A stretch of DNA of 64,000 bases. Source: Aplidium turbinatum (taxonomy: Eukaryota; Chordata; Ascidiacea; Aplousobranchia; Polyclinidae). Location: positions 10,974,001-11,038,000 of the forward strand of contig OU964932.1 in the NCBI GenBank assembly GCA_918807975.1, written 5' to 3'. The position numbers and the translations under genes are program-made. The notes beneath the pieces are model-generated. The model made no database searches. It worked only from the letters and a program-made list of their open reading frames with translations, and was not told the origin of the DNA. Numbering within the stretch: the first letter of the stretch is position 1; every line of letters begins with the position of its first letter. Positions 11,320 through 23,508 of this stretch are shown one piece after another.

Positions 11320-12305
11320 CTTTGTGCCGTTACGTCAAAAAAGTAGGCGTGAACATTGCAATGCCATTGATAAACATTCTTTTGTTACAAAACAGCCCAG
11401 TTGATGCTTGTTGTATACAGTCTCTTTTTTATTGAATAACTGGTAACCTGATGTAGGCTTATGCCATGCAGACATTTGTATGTCAGTTTGGAATTGTTTG
11501 ACGTGTTGTCTGCCCTCCAAACGATTTTATGCATCATTTTGTGATACATTTAGCATCATTGCAAACTCGAACACTCCGATAAAAATTTACGATGTCTGCA
11601 AAATGACTGGGAACTGCAGTGGCGCCGCCAGACCTTCAACAAGGGGGGGCAAAATATTGACAGTGCAAGACAGTAGCGTAGTCAGGAATTTTAAAAGGGG
11701 GGTTTTGACGGCCACCGGGCTTCGCCCGTTGGCGTGTTTTCCGAAGGCGACACATAGCGGTGGAGGGTCTGGATGGCCTCCCCCAGAAAATTTTGAAAAA
11801 TTACTTTCAGTTTGGTGCATTCTGAGAGCATTTTCAACAAAATCGTGGGTATGAATATTCCTGTAAAATGGTGCTGTCCGGTGGCATAGCAAAAGGATAA
11901 GATCATGTTTTCTTCGGCATTTTTCGGAAATAAAGCTAAGTCTCTATGTTTTCTTGTTGCTAATTCCAGGCTGAGGTATTTGAACGTTTGGTATTGGCAA
12001 AACTAGCTCTTTTAAAGCAGTTTTGTTTAAAATTAGGCAAACTTTGTTTTAGAGACATAGGTTGATTGCTTTTTTTTGCTAGATTATTACAGTTTTATTA
12101 TTTATCAATTTTCTCCTTGGTTGATCCAAAAAGCGATCTTATTCCGGTAAGTCACTAACTTTTATGCTTTAAAGTCAACCCAAAGTTTACAAAATGTAAC
12201 GTAATAGACGTCATGCATCTTGCTGAGAGTCAAACAAAAAGCTTTGAGACAATGCAGTTACTTTATTTCTGATATATGTTTTGGTATATGTCTATATCGG
12301 TTTTG

Positions 12306-13356
12306 CAGAGGTGGGCACCCGCTACTTTTAAAGTAGCGCGCTACCCGCTACCGCTACTTTGGCCAAAGTAGCGCGCGCTACCGCTACCCGCTACCAATTT
12401 ACAAAAGTAGCGCGCTACCTGCTACCGTTACTCGGGCTAAAGTAGCGCGCGCTACCGCTACTTTTGTCTAAAATGACACTAGGAAACACTCAAGCCTCTA
12501 GTGACGCAAAAATGACCTTGAAAACGAATGTTATCATTCGTTTACGCTGTCATTTTGACGTCGTTATAGAAAACACATTCTAAGGGAAATTTATTGTTAC
12601 GCATCTTTCAAAAATAAGAGCATTTCAAAATGAGAGTCACTAAGTCCTACCCGCACTTTCGCTTAAGCACATCTTTTCCAACAGAGAAAAGTCTCTCCAC
12701 CGCAGCACTGGAAGGAATGGGGGTGTTGTATTTAATGAACAGATGTTTTAACTCGGTATTCGAAAAGCTCAAGGACTTGCTCTTGTCCGAAAAAAAGGCG
12801 TCCACAATTATTGTTGCTTCCTTCTGCACCGACGTTTCACGGGATGGCGCAAACACTCCAAAAAATACATTCTCGAGTCATGACTGGTGTTGGTGTCACT
12901 CTTCTCGGTATCAACCTGGCTTGATGTCTCCCGCAACAGTCGAATTGCATCTGTCTTGACTTTTTCTCGCAGTGCGTCAGCATCATCCGTGGAAACGTAG
13001 TGCAGAAATTGTAGTCACGACGTCTTGAAGGAGGGATGAAGACATGATGCCATAACGCATTTCATGTTGTTGAAGCACTTATTGAATCGTTTCTTCACCC
13101 CTTCAAGGATTTTCACTTTCAACTCCTCACAGGTCACAAGATCACTGATCTCGGTCAACTTCTTCGCGCAAATTGTAATGGTTGGAAGCAAGACTCCGTC
13201 ATACGCCTTGGACTCGCCCTAGAGAATGTCTAAAGCCTGGCAGATAGGCTTCATCACACGGCAGATAGGCTTCATCACACTTCATCACACTTTTACCAAA
13301 AAAGTAGCGCCGCTAGTAGCGCCGCTACAAAAGTAGCGCGCTACTGCCCACCTCTG
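12306..13356 (-). mobile_element. hAT element with transposase remnant, nested
   Basis: 1051 bp, TIR cagaggtgggca with subterminal gtagcgcgctac repeats at both ends, perfect TSD cggttttg (12298-12305 and 13357-13364). The minus strand carries the hAT dimerisation block at 12856-12647. The rest of the coding region is decayed. Confidence 0.92.
12647..12856 (-). pseudogene. hAT transposase C-terminal fragment
   Basis: Contains FIKYNTPIPSSAAVERLF then SVGKDVLKRK, the hAT family dimerisation motif, preceded by a plausible linker. The N-terminal zinc finger and the DD catalytic region are not recognisable in this element. Closest relative in the window is the tail at 9502-9580. Confidence 0.75.
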
Positions 13357-13376
13357 CGGTTTTGTATAATCTAGAT

Positions 13377-14164
13377 CAGTGGTTCTCAATCTTTTTTCTT
13401 TCATGGCCCATTTTTGTTTGCATAAAAGTTCTGTGGCCCATTCAGTTTTTATGTAAGAAAAAAATTCCAAAAAAGGTTTATAAACAAAAAGCAGCAGAAC
13501 ATTGCCTTTGGAATGTTGCTGTAATCCCCTTGTTGAATCCATGCGCTGACGCTTCACACTATCTTCTTTTCGTTAAAAAAAGTTCACACTTCATCCATGT
13601 AATTTGGATGAACTTTTTCCAGGTGAAGTCTTAGTTTTGATGGCCTCAATGAATGATGACTAAGAACTTTACAACATAATGCACATTGTTTATTTTCTTC
13701 TCTGTTAGCAAAAATTGATGTAGGCTACATACTGAATGTAATTTTCTTAAAACTTAAAGCTTCAACTATTGTCAATTACTCCCCAAGAAAATCCACAAAA
13801 TAAAATGCTGCACGTACGAAAAAGCGGATCTGCAGAAGCTTAACAAGGCTACCGCTTATAAAGGTGGCTTAATTGTAACCACAAACTAGTCTGTTACATC
13901 ATAAAGTGTTGTAAAAACTGAGTTGATGTAAAACTGTATGTTGCAATAATTACAATGATGACTGCCACTTTGTAGCTAAAAACAGCAGCATCATTCATTG
14001 TACGGTAAGTAAACAAACACACACAAGTGTAAAATTGACTATAGTGACACAAATGAAACAAAATGTTTCAATAAATCTTTCATTTTTTTAAATATGTCTG
14101 TGGCCCACCTCAAATGCTTCTATGGCCCACCAGTGAGCCATGGCCCACTGGTTGAGAACCGCTG
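13377..14164. mobile_element. hAT non-autonomous element, nested
   Basis: 788 bp, TIR cagtggttctcaatctttt at left and ggttgagaaccgctg at right, perfect TSD atctagat (13369-13376 and 14165-14172). tggccca motifs are repeated near both ends. It begins 12 bp after the TSD of the preceding hAT, so the two inserted side by side into family A copy 2. Confidence 0.93.
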
Positions 14165-14839
14165 ATCTAGATCGAACAAGCGATCTCAGCAGTTACAGAT
14201 GGCTTGCATCCTTGCACAGTTTGACGTGAAATTACATCATAGGCTAAAGATTTTCTTGCAAACAATGTATTAACATCCGTAAATTCAATTTGAAAGGTTG
14301 AAACCCCCAAACCCCCTTCCTTGGCTACGCCACTGGTGCAAGACAGTGATATATTATTTAATTTCTCTTGTTTTCTACTGCTATTGCCTACTGCAATATA
14401 GCCTACCAAAAGTCCCACATTTTTGACATGTTTGATCTGTTGAAAACAATAAAATTCAAAATAAATCAGTTTGATTCCGTATGGGACTTGCAACTGCCAT
14501 GGCTAGCGAAATTTTGTGTAGCTTTTTTCCAGATTGAAAAACCATTTTTTACAAATGCACTTTCTGATTATCCAACAGTCTGTTCGTTAAATATGCCTCA
14601 TGATTTTGACTAATCTGTTATTTGACAGAGAAATTATCACTGTACAACGCTGTGAAAACGTTTTTTCATGCTTGGAAAATACAGATGTCAAAACATAGTA
14701 GATATATCAAACGCAGAGGCGGTCACATGTGTATTGCGTAGCTTATGACATTGTGAGAATTGAGGCTAACAAAAGTCAATGGAATAAATATACTGTGACG
14801 GCCACCGGGCGTAGTTCAACTGCAATAAATACTCAGCCA

Positions 14840-15567
14840 GTGTTAAATGATTTTTTATTCTTAATATTTCTTCTTCCTATCCACGAAGATTATCAGGAAA
14901 ATGCACAATATCAAATGACAAGTATAAAACACAACATTAGAGAACAATTTTTATATTTCTTATTAAAATGCCAAAAATGCAGTATGACAGAACAATACAG
15001 TTAAAGTCAACATGTTTCTACATTTATTAGACGTAAAAACAAGCTTCACTAAAAGTAAAAATAATCATTTAAAACGCCAACCCCAGCCAGCTAAGTCTGC
15101 TGACTTTACATCGATTCAACGTTGTAGGGCGTTGAATCGATGTAATAGTTTAATAGAAATCGATAAATAGTAAAAAAAAATAGAAATATAATAAAATAAA
15201 TATCGATAAATAATAAAATATAGAAATCATTAAAATATTGAGACTGTTGACCGATCCTTTGGTACTTAAACAGTGCAGACAGACCAACTAAGTTAGTAAT
15301 GGACAAAGGATCGTCGCAGCATGTTATTAGCCGCTCAGATAGTCAGACAGATCTCCTTCACCAGTTTACTACTAGAGAACTTCAAAAACGTAGAAACATG
15401 TTGACTTTAGTTGCATTATTTCGTCATACTGCATTTTTTGCATCTTAATACGTATATAATATAATTGTTCGCTCATTTTGTGTTTTAAACTTTATCGTCA
15501 TTATATTGCACATGAAATCTTCGTGGATAGGATAAAGAAACATTAAGAATAAAAAATCATTTAACAC
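14840..15567. repeat. Long foldback (inverted repeat) structure
   Basis: Arms of about 180 bp: 14840-15022 (gtgttaaatgattttttatt..) pair with 15389-15567, about 80-85% alike by eye. The loop of ~365 bp carries its own perfect hairpin at 15106-15145. No TSD is clear. It lies in the outer hAT of the nest and could be a foldback transposon or an internal inverted duplication. Confidence 0.75.
15106..15145. repeat. Perfect 16-bp-arm hairpin
   Basis: ttacatcgattcaacg, 8-nt loop, cgttgaatcgatgtaa. It lies in the loop of the larger foldback. Confidence 0.9.
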
Positions 15568-16139
15568 AGGTGGAGCATAATTGCAGTTTAAATAGAATAA
15601 ACTTTAACTAATATTAACGCTTAACAGGACTATAACATACCAAGCTGTTAAAAACTCGACAGAGAAAGCAAAATGTGGCATCCTTAGCTTCTGAACACTC
15701 CAGCTCCAGCCAGAGATAGTCATCAAACCACTGGTTACTTAGTGTATTACTTTAGTAGACTTCGTTGAGTTAAATCTACATTATATCCTTGAAACATTGA
15801 ATGACCCTCTGCTGTAAGCACTGCCACCACTCAAAAACCAAGCAAGAGCCAATCTGCTGAACAGCCGGTAACAATGTTACGTGACAGGCAGCAGGCGAAG
15901 TAGGCTACGTGAATAAAATCACAAAATCGTAATAATAACATCAGCAAGAAGAGCAAGTTTAAAATAAAAGAGAAAGCTTATCCCCCCCCCCTTGCAACTT
16001 GAATTGACTTCAGGTTGGAATCCAAATATTAAAAAATAATATGAAATGTAATAATACGAAAAAATTAAAAAGATGATGCCCAAAACATTGGGAGGCAGCT
16101 GCTTCGCCTGCCCCCCTCTTCCGGCGCCACTACTGGGAA

Positions 16140-18943
16140 GGCATATTTAAAATCCTTTAGCATGGAAAACATTATTTCGTGATTTACGAAAACTGAAATA
16201 TGCCCATTCAATTACGACGTTTTCGCTGAAGATGATTTCCTTGCTTCAAATGTGACGGACATTCCTTTGGAGAATAATGAAGAGGCTGCATTTGATTTAC
16301 CGGTAACTCAAGCATTACCGGTGAATGAAGAAAATGTCATCCTTGGGGCTAGCTCATCCGGTCAGTCTCAAGTAAATGCGGGGACTTCAACATGATCAGC
16401 GTTCCACCATTCTTCTGATTCAAGCTTTCTTCTACAAAGCTTCTTTGCAAGGACTGGCTTTAGGCACAAAGAAATCTAAGAGGAAAAAAGTCCGATCGTC
16501 AATCCTCACCTCTACACCTGAAAAAGAACAAGCCCAGCAGAAGGAAACCTCCAAGGGTAAAGCTCCAACCAAAGCTAAGCAAACGAAGGCTGATTCGTCA
16601 AAACACGGCTCATTATTGACACAACTCGCAAAAAACGATAGTTTCGAAGAGCCGCAAAAATGTATGGACTATAACAAGAAAGAACCGATCGTTGTTAACA
16701 GGTTTAGCAACTTTTAGCCATAGTAAAGTCAGTCATCGTCAATTACGCGTATAGAAGTGGCAAAAATTCGTCCTCCGCTTATTAAGCCCAAAACCGTTCG
16801 GTCCTGAAATGAGCCTGAAGCGGGGAACGCTGTACCATAATAAACGTGTTTGGCACACAAAAATTCCTCAACGCCACTGAGACAAATGTGTTGGAGATTG
16901 TGGGTCATCAAATATGGTTACACAAATCACAAATGTATTCTGTCTTGACATTTTATTCAGCATTATCCAGAAATGGATTTCAATCCCAATCGTATTATTC
17001 CCCGCTATTGATAAACGAGTTTGTTCCAATGACTTGATGGATGAATACTTGACTTTGTAAACGAAAAGACGGCAAGATTAAGCAACGACGATGGTTCAAC
17101 TTATTGGTGGCATCGTCAATATCGCAAAGCCATAGGCATACTGGCATGGCATCACCGTTTGAGTGGCACTATGCTACGAAAGTTAATTGGTGGAATAGAT
17201 GAAAACACTTTTAACCTTAATTTAGTTTTAATAACCACCTCTTCGTCTCAAAATGAAAAAAAAAAAATTACAAAAATGCAGTAGGCTGTACAAGTGTACA
17301 GTGTACTGTACAGCGTAGCCTATCCAAACCTCAATATGAGGGAAATAATGATGATGTTGGAACAGTATGCTACGCTATGATTTTTTTTTCTTTATTGAGC
17401 TTCTGCATTTAGGGTATATTCTTTTATCATTTCAGGTTCACGATGTTGCCGAACTACCCTACACTGGAAGACTATTAGAGGTCAGTATATCGGCTCGTCG
17501 ACCGACAAATAGTCTCCGAGAAACAAAAACTCCTTCCGTCCTTTGTGACAAAGCCCTGTAAGCTGGATGGCTGCAAGAATAGTGAGATTGTTCAATGGTG
17601 TGAGACCCATGCATCCGCACGGTGGGAAGTGCACGAGCCACGAAGTTGATGGTAAAGTCGGTGCTGTGATAGCAAACACTGCGGCATCAATCAGTTGCAA
17701 CAGAGCCTACTCTGCGGAAGAGTAAACAAAAGATAAGGCTGCTGTGCGCAATATGTGTCAGTCCGCGGTCTCCAGCTAAACCGGCCAACGTGATTTAATT
17801 CAATAAGGCAGCACGTGATGACAGTTTCATGCGTTGTGACACCAACTGCTGGCGGTAGTAATGTTACCCCAGGGATACTGTTTTATCCCAAGATAGCCTA
17901 CTTTGGTTCGTGGCAAAACAATAAACACGATGGTTCTCCATTGACCTCCTTCTTAACAAAATCAGCTTCCAGAATGTAGCTTACAAGTGAAAAGATTCTA
18001 CCACAAGTTTGTTTTCGCTGAGTTTTTGTCGCCATTTCTGGCAAAAGGCAAGTAGGCTACGGCCTTTTCTTTTCACGCCTATTTAACTCTTGATATTTTA
18101 ATAAAAACGAATAATTGTGTGCATTTTTAAACTCGCTAATTTAACACAGCTAGGCTAAGTTAAAACAACTTATCTTGAATATAGGCTTTTCAGCATGAAC
18201 GGACGTCAAAATGCAGTTCAATAGGGCTGTAACCTTTACTTGATCCCTGTTCTTGCATTACTGTAGGCCTACAATGGCCCAAGAAATACAAAATTCAGCA
18301 TGGATATGATAATGAAACTCCTTTGACTTTATTGTGCTATAAGATTTGCAAGAGGAATTGCCTTCCTCTGTTCAGTAGGTCATCGTAGTCAAAGTCAAAC
18401 ACTTCGTTCAGGTCAAATAGGATCATTCTTGCAAAAGCAACAACCTTGCAAAAGCATGGCATTGTGTCCACTTTAAACTAGGCTACGCGTGGGGCTAATG
18501 ATATCAAGTGGATAATGAATAGCGTCCATTGGTTATTTTACATCTACAATAGCGCTTAGGCTACTTCAACAGCAATTCCAAAGCAATGAACTCGTTTCAA
18601 CGTTTGTCGATGGCCCGTACTGAGCAATGTTTGAAGAAACCAACGTCCGAGTCAAAAATTCATTTAACTACACTGTACAGAATGTGTTTTTTTCCAGAGT
18701 TTATTTTTTCCATGATAGGTTATAATGTTTTTTCGGCTATGTAAGTAGGCTGTAGCCTACAAACACATGTTAGCTTAAGGACAATAAGTTCAAAACTTAT
18801 GAAGTCGAAACAGGGAGATTAAGTATAGCAGTGCCGTAACATAAAGATTAGATCAGGCCTACTCATCAAAATTTTGTCAAAAACGGAATTTTGCTATTGA
18901 AATACAGTAGACTGTGGTTCAGCCGTCCTTTTGAAATGATTAG
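16140..18943. other. Unassigned interval with decayed plus-strand coding traces
   Basis: From about 16205 the plus strand reads YDVFAEDDFLASNV.. through an acidic stretch for ~60 codons, then a shifted lysine-rich frame (16376-16717). This could be the acidic N-terminus of a decayed transposase, but I recognise no family. 17439-17700 has open frames on both strands with no motif I can place. The remainder to 18943 is AT-rich and featureless. Confidence 0.3.
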
Positions 18944-19705
18944 CCTATCACCAGTGATGGGCATTATCGGCGATAATTTATCGGCGATAATTATCGGCGA
19001 TAATTATCGGCGATAAATTTTTATCGCTTATCGTTATCGCTCAATTATTTTTTCAGTTATCGTTTATCGTTATCGCCAAAGGCAATATTTGATTATCGCC
19101 GATAATTAATCGCCGATAAATTTTATTTCGGATCAACGCTCAAGTGGAAAGACCATGAAAAGTAATATTTTTACTAGCCACATAGTTAATGAAACTAAAA
19201 TTAAAACCAGTTCTTCTTCAGTGCCTGAAGTGTATGTGCACAGGTCGTTGTCAAGGGAGGGAGCACGCCCCCTGCAGCGACGGCCCTGACAACACAATAA
19301 TTTTTAGAGTTGCAAATTGCAATGCAATGAAATGCATACAACAATTCTCTTGTTGTTTTGCTGCAATCGGCAATCGCGAGTGAATTTACGATTAAAATGT
19401 AAGCGCACAGACAGTACAGATTCCTTTGAAGCGAAGCGAAAAAAATTGGCAAGTGGTTTGTGAAAGTGTCGCAATACGAGGCCGCTTTTACATCGGAAAC
19501 ATGGTCTTTCGCGCCACCTCACGATCAACTATTTTATTCTTGTGTTTTGTTTTTTCGTTGGAAGTGTTAGTTTTTAGTAATTGTCGTAAAAAAATAAAAT
19601 CCCTCTCGTCAAAACATAAAACTTACCGTTTTAAGCGCATTAAATCTTTAGATGAGTAGATTAACTAAAATTTCAAGAACTTGCTTTGAGACGTGCGGTT
19701 ACGTC

Positions 19706-20660
19706 CAGTGCTGTATTCGTAAAAAAAGCACAGGGTATACTGTCTCAGATTTGATAAAATGATAAGTACACAACTTGCAAAATAGCCTACTAATCTTTAT
19801 TCTACCATAACATGAATTATCAACATCAAAATTGGACGAGAGGAACAAAATTGTTTATTTTTTATGAATAGGCCTATACATTCCAAACAGCCTGCCGAGA
19901 GAAACCTATATCTTTATATATCCTCTTTACAAATTTGGGATTTAGTATCCTTAGCTGATCGATGGTTTGGCAGCCAGGATCTTACACATTTTTTAGCAGT
20001 AAATTGAGCCACAGGTGGTCAATTGCAATTAAGTTTAGTAAACATCGAACAGCCAACATTATCAATAAGCAAAGATGCTCTTGAACTTGTGATAATATCG
20101 TTCAGTAAACTGAAACCACGTTCACATTCTGCTGTAGAACAAGGAAAGTTGAAATAGCTGTCAAGAGAGGCTTCAAATTATTGGGCACAATTTCAACTTT
20201 TTCACTAAAGTCTCTTAACCCTTGGATTGACTGTATTTCATCAATGTCAAAGCGTCTACAAATTCTTCTCACCTCTGCTTCTCCATGACGCAAATTTCCT
20301 TCTATCATTTTTTCCGGTTGCAAAGTTAGCAATATCAACTAGTAGCTAATCATTGTTAGTGTCGACATTAGCACAAAGTCTCATTTGCATTCTGCTAACA
20401 ATGCTCTGAATGAATTGATTGAATGATAAAACTCTCAGAACGGGTTCATGGTACACCCATGTACCATTGTACACCCGTATGCCATTGGTCCTCAAAGGGT
20501 TTAGTAGTTAGTTAGTGGGCTAGTTGTCAAGAATCAGTAGCCTATAAGGATAGCATACGCACTCTATTTGGAAAACCAGAGGGTATACTATAGTTGCTCG
20601 AAAAAGCAGAGAGTAGGTTATACTGCGTATACCGCCGTATACTCTACGAATACAGCACTG
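19706..20660 (-). mobile_element. hAT element nested in 18952-22156
   Basis: 955 bp, TIR cagtgctgtattcgta, perfect TSD gttacgtc (19698-19705 and 20661-20668). The minus strand at about 20150-20000 encodes CSTAECERGFSLLNDI, the dimerisation motif of the ZMYM/KIAA-type hAT transposases, with upstream transposase-like sequence at 20338-20102. Confidence 0.92.
20000..20338 (-). pseudogene. hAT transposase C-terminal remnant
   Basis: Upstream part (20338 to about 20130) reads DIDEIQSIQGLRDFSEKVEI, then in a neighbouring frame STAECERGFSLLNDIITSSR followed by residues ending near a WLPNH-type tail. The STAECERGFS block is diagnostic of hAT dimerisation domains. One frameshift near 20130 separates the two parts. 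N-terminal domains are missing. Confidence 0.7.
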
Positions 20661-21747
20661 GTTACGTCACAAACTCAGTTTAAAAGACAAAATTCACACA
20701 CAATAACAACACAAGATCGGTTATATACTATAAGATCGATTTTTTTCTAGCTTGGCGATATAACTTTAATTCAAAAATAATAACCAAATTCGAAGTGCCA
20801 TTTAACTTATAAAGTTAACCCATTTGTGCCGAAAGTGAAACTACTTAAAAAAAAATTTGGAAAATTTGAGTATTGCATAATTATGACCTAAAGAACATAT
20901 CACAATTATTTTTTTCCTAATTGTGTTTGTACTTTTTGAGAAAAAAACCGTCCTATATATAAGACGCTAGGCAAATCCGTTATCAAATTTCACAAGTTTC
21001 TTCTGCGTAATGCTTAAGCGTTATTACATTTTACTTATCGCTCAAAGTGATAAATGGGAAATGTCTTGTTCATGTCTTGTCATGTCATTATTGTCATCGA
21101 GCATTTTATTGAAATGAAAGTTCAAAAAATATGAAGCTGAAAATTAGCAAAGTAACACAATATCACTGAAACAAGTCATTACGGAATATGATATTGCTTG
21201 AAGCATTTGACATGCAGACCGACATCACATTTTTTGCATCTTGTAGTAGGCTAGTGTTTGCATGACAATAGGCGCATCGAGTTGCGTGGTAAAATTATGC
21301 TAAATACAGTATAACCTTTCTCATTTACCTATGCGACCTAGCCTTCCTCAATCAAATATTTTTATTCCCACTAATACAGTGCATATATATTGTAATTCTT
21401 ATCTCAACAACTCAGCGTTCTGCCATTGCTTTAATGAAGGTGTTCACAAAGAAAACAAAAAAAATTATGTGAAATTATCATTAAATTACGATAATTATGT
21501 TATTGTTCTTAAACAAACACGACGAATTTGACAAGCTTGATGGATTTCACAGTATGCACATTTTTACTACCAATAACGTTTAAGATTACTGATAAATTTT
21601 CAAGCATTTTGCGTTTTTGGGAATTTTTTCAATTATTGCTGACTTTGCTGTAAACAGTCTTTTAAGCAGAAAGCAAAATACAAAGTTTGGAATTTTTTAT
21701 GGTATTTTCATTTGATTTAATTATTTTTTCTACTGCACGTAAGCGGC

Positions 21748-21870
21748 AGTGTAACTCAATTGATAAAAGCATCCAACTGGTATTTGAAGGTATAATTATA
21801 AGCACAGCGGTTACCTCAGTGGTTTGATTCTGGATCAAGAGGTTGAAGATTCGACACCTACTGCCGCTGT
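21748..21870 (+). repeat. tRNA-like / SINE-like fragment
   Basis: gcggcag near 21748 can pair with ctgccgc near 21862 like an acceptor stem. Between them are two A-box-like stretches (gtaactcaattgataaaagc and ttacctcagtggtttga) and a B-box-like gattcgacacc. The spacing does not give a clean cloverleaf, so it looks like a decayed tRNA-derived repeat rather than a working tRNA gene. Confidence 0.35.
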
Positions 21871-22164
21871 TGCGATTCTATTCATGCATAACTTACAAAA
21901 AGTTTTGTCCCTTTACAATATATTATGTTCGATTTTTCGTCATGTTGATGAAAACAGTTCGTGCTGCATGGGATGGGGCAGCGCTAATCAAGAAAAAAAA
22001 TTATCGTTATCGGACATTATCGGCGATAATTTATCGCTTATCGTTATCGCTTAACTTTTTTTTGATTTATCGTTTATCGTTATCGCTTTAGGCATTTTTC
22101 GTTTATCGATTATCGTTATCGCTTAACTGAAAAATGAGTTATCGCGCCCAACACTGCCTATCAC

Positions 22165-22904
22165 TATTGTCTTAAACACCACTTTCAACGAAATATTAAA
22201 TCCAAATTTGATCTTGAATGATCTTTGATATGCTACGTAGCGCACATGACAACGACAAAAGATGTTATTTTTGTCAGAAGTTGCATAAAATTGACGTTGC
22301 GTTTATCCGTCTACCGCAACGGTTCTCAACCTTTTGCCTTGTCGGCACGACCTTGAAAATACCAATCAATTCTCGCACCCCCTCCTAGGATTGCCTGAAA
22401 AGTAATAGACGCCTGCCCTACAGTTCGAAATTTTTGTTGAAACCTGGTAAAACAACTTTGCTTCTTACGTCATATTATAACAAACCTTGATAATTCAGCA
22501 TCCCCGCACCGCCTATAGGCACGGCTCTCGCATCCTTTAGTGGTGCGTGCACCCCTGGTCGAACGCAAGAGTCTCAAACTCAAATTGCTCTGAGGGCCAA
22601 ATGAATATTTGTGAATTGACTCGACGGCCACCGTACTTTTTTGCATTGCAGACAGTTAAACCTGTTTCCCTGGCCCGGTACGCCATTCTAAATCTTGCGG
22701 ATGGGTGTTACAGTCCACAAATTTTCGATCCACTCCTTCCATAGGCACCTCGACTCCACAGTCTGGCCCCCACAACTTAAGCTGGTGGACTGGCCATCGG
22801 GTGTATCGGCACTCCGAAATCACACCGCTCCCAGAGTCTCAGTCAGTGTGGCAGCAGTGGCGTAACTACTTCATTGGCGTAACTACTTCAACTACTTCAG
22901 TCAG
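22165..22904. other. Fragments of hAT termini
   Basis: Contains acggttctcaacctttt (22319 on), a typical hAT terminus, and gagtctcaaactc followed by tgagggccaaat (22568 on), another. Neither has a partner end. 22852-22921 holds a short direct duplication of tggcgtaactactt. Confidence 0.45.
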
Positions 22905-23508
22905 TGTGGCACCAGTGGCGTAACATTGGATCTTGTGGATAAATCCAGGGGCGACACGTTGCCAAAGGGCGGCAAAATGTGATGCTTTAAAGTTTAAACG
23001 AACAAAGACTTAACACTGATCTAAGTGAAGCCAAGAAATTAAACAAGTTATGCCTTTAAACTAATTTGTGACTTTTTTAGATTGTGTCTCACCATGTGGT
23101 ATTTGTGAAGGTTTAATGATACTCATGCTGTTGAAGTAGGCTAATGGTAGAATGTCGGTTGTAACTTGTAAGCTATAGGCTATAGCATTGTTTAGTCAAT
23201 TTAGCTTTGGTAGTTAAGTTTAGATTAGTTTTAAGTTTATTTCACTTTCGTGAGGAAACACGAAGGGACCGTGAAGTCATCGAGTCAACTGTCACCTTTA
23301 CCATCTGTCCGTAGTAGATAGACGAAATTCCTCCATCTTCAAGTGTGAAGATGGGTTAGGTTTGAGAAAGGTTTAAAGTTTCAGGTCTGAAATAGATCAT
23401 TTAGCTTAACTCAGCAAATTTGCGATTATGGTTATTGTTTTTTAACTAATGTGCTGCAGATTCCAGAACAAGATTTAAGTTGCAAACTTTTTAAGTTAAT
23501 TTTTGCCT

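Larger units (their letters stand above)
11671..14334 (-). mobile_element. hAT MITE, family A copy 2, split by two younger hATs
   Basis: A perfect TSD, gtgcaaga (11663-11670 and 14335-14342), lies inside the outer hAT. Left end cagtagcgtagtcagg, right end complementary (ttggctacgccactg). Reverse complement of family A: the ttcttgttgctaattcc and tttggtgcattctgag landmarks recur. Its own sequence is 11671-12297 plus 14173-14334, interrupted by 12306-13356 and 13377-14164. Confidence 0.9.
11614..16131. mobile_element. Outer hAT element of a three-level nest
   Basis: Left end cagtggcgccgccaga (from 11617) and right end complementary to it (ggcgccact ending at 16131). Both flanks share actgggaa (11606-11613 and 16132-16139). 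The exact junction base is uncertain by 3-4 bp. The left 50 bp and the stretch 14343-16131 belong to it. The rest is the younger element 11671-14334 and its own insertions. No coding remnant was seen in its own sequence. It contains the foldback 14840-15567. Confidence 0.65.
18952..22156. mobile_element. hAT element with TATCG-rich ends
   Basis: Perfect TSD cctatcac (18944-18951 and 22157-22164). Left end cagtgatgggcattatcgg, right end gcgcccaacactg. About 170 bp at each end is built of iterated ttatcg/cgataa words in both orientations (gcgataattatcggcgata type), presumably transposase-binding subterminal repeats. It is interrupted by the younger hAT 19706-20660. No coding remnant is identified in its own sequence. 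Confidence 0.9.

Noticed and set aside
20816-20840. piggyBac-like end (ttaacccatttgtgccg)
   Set aside because: No inverted partner or second TTAA with a matching terminus was found.
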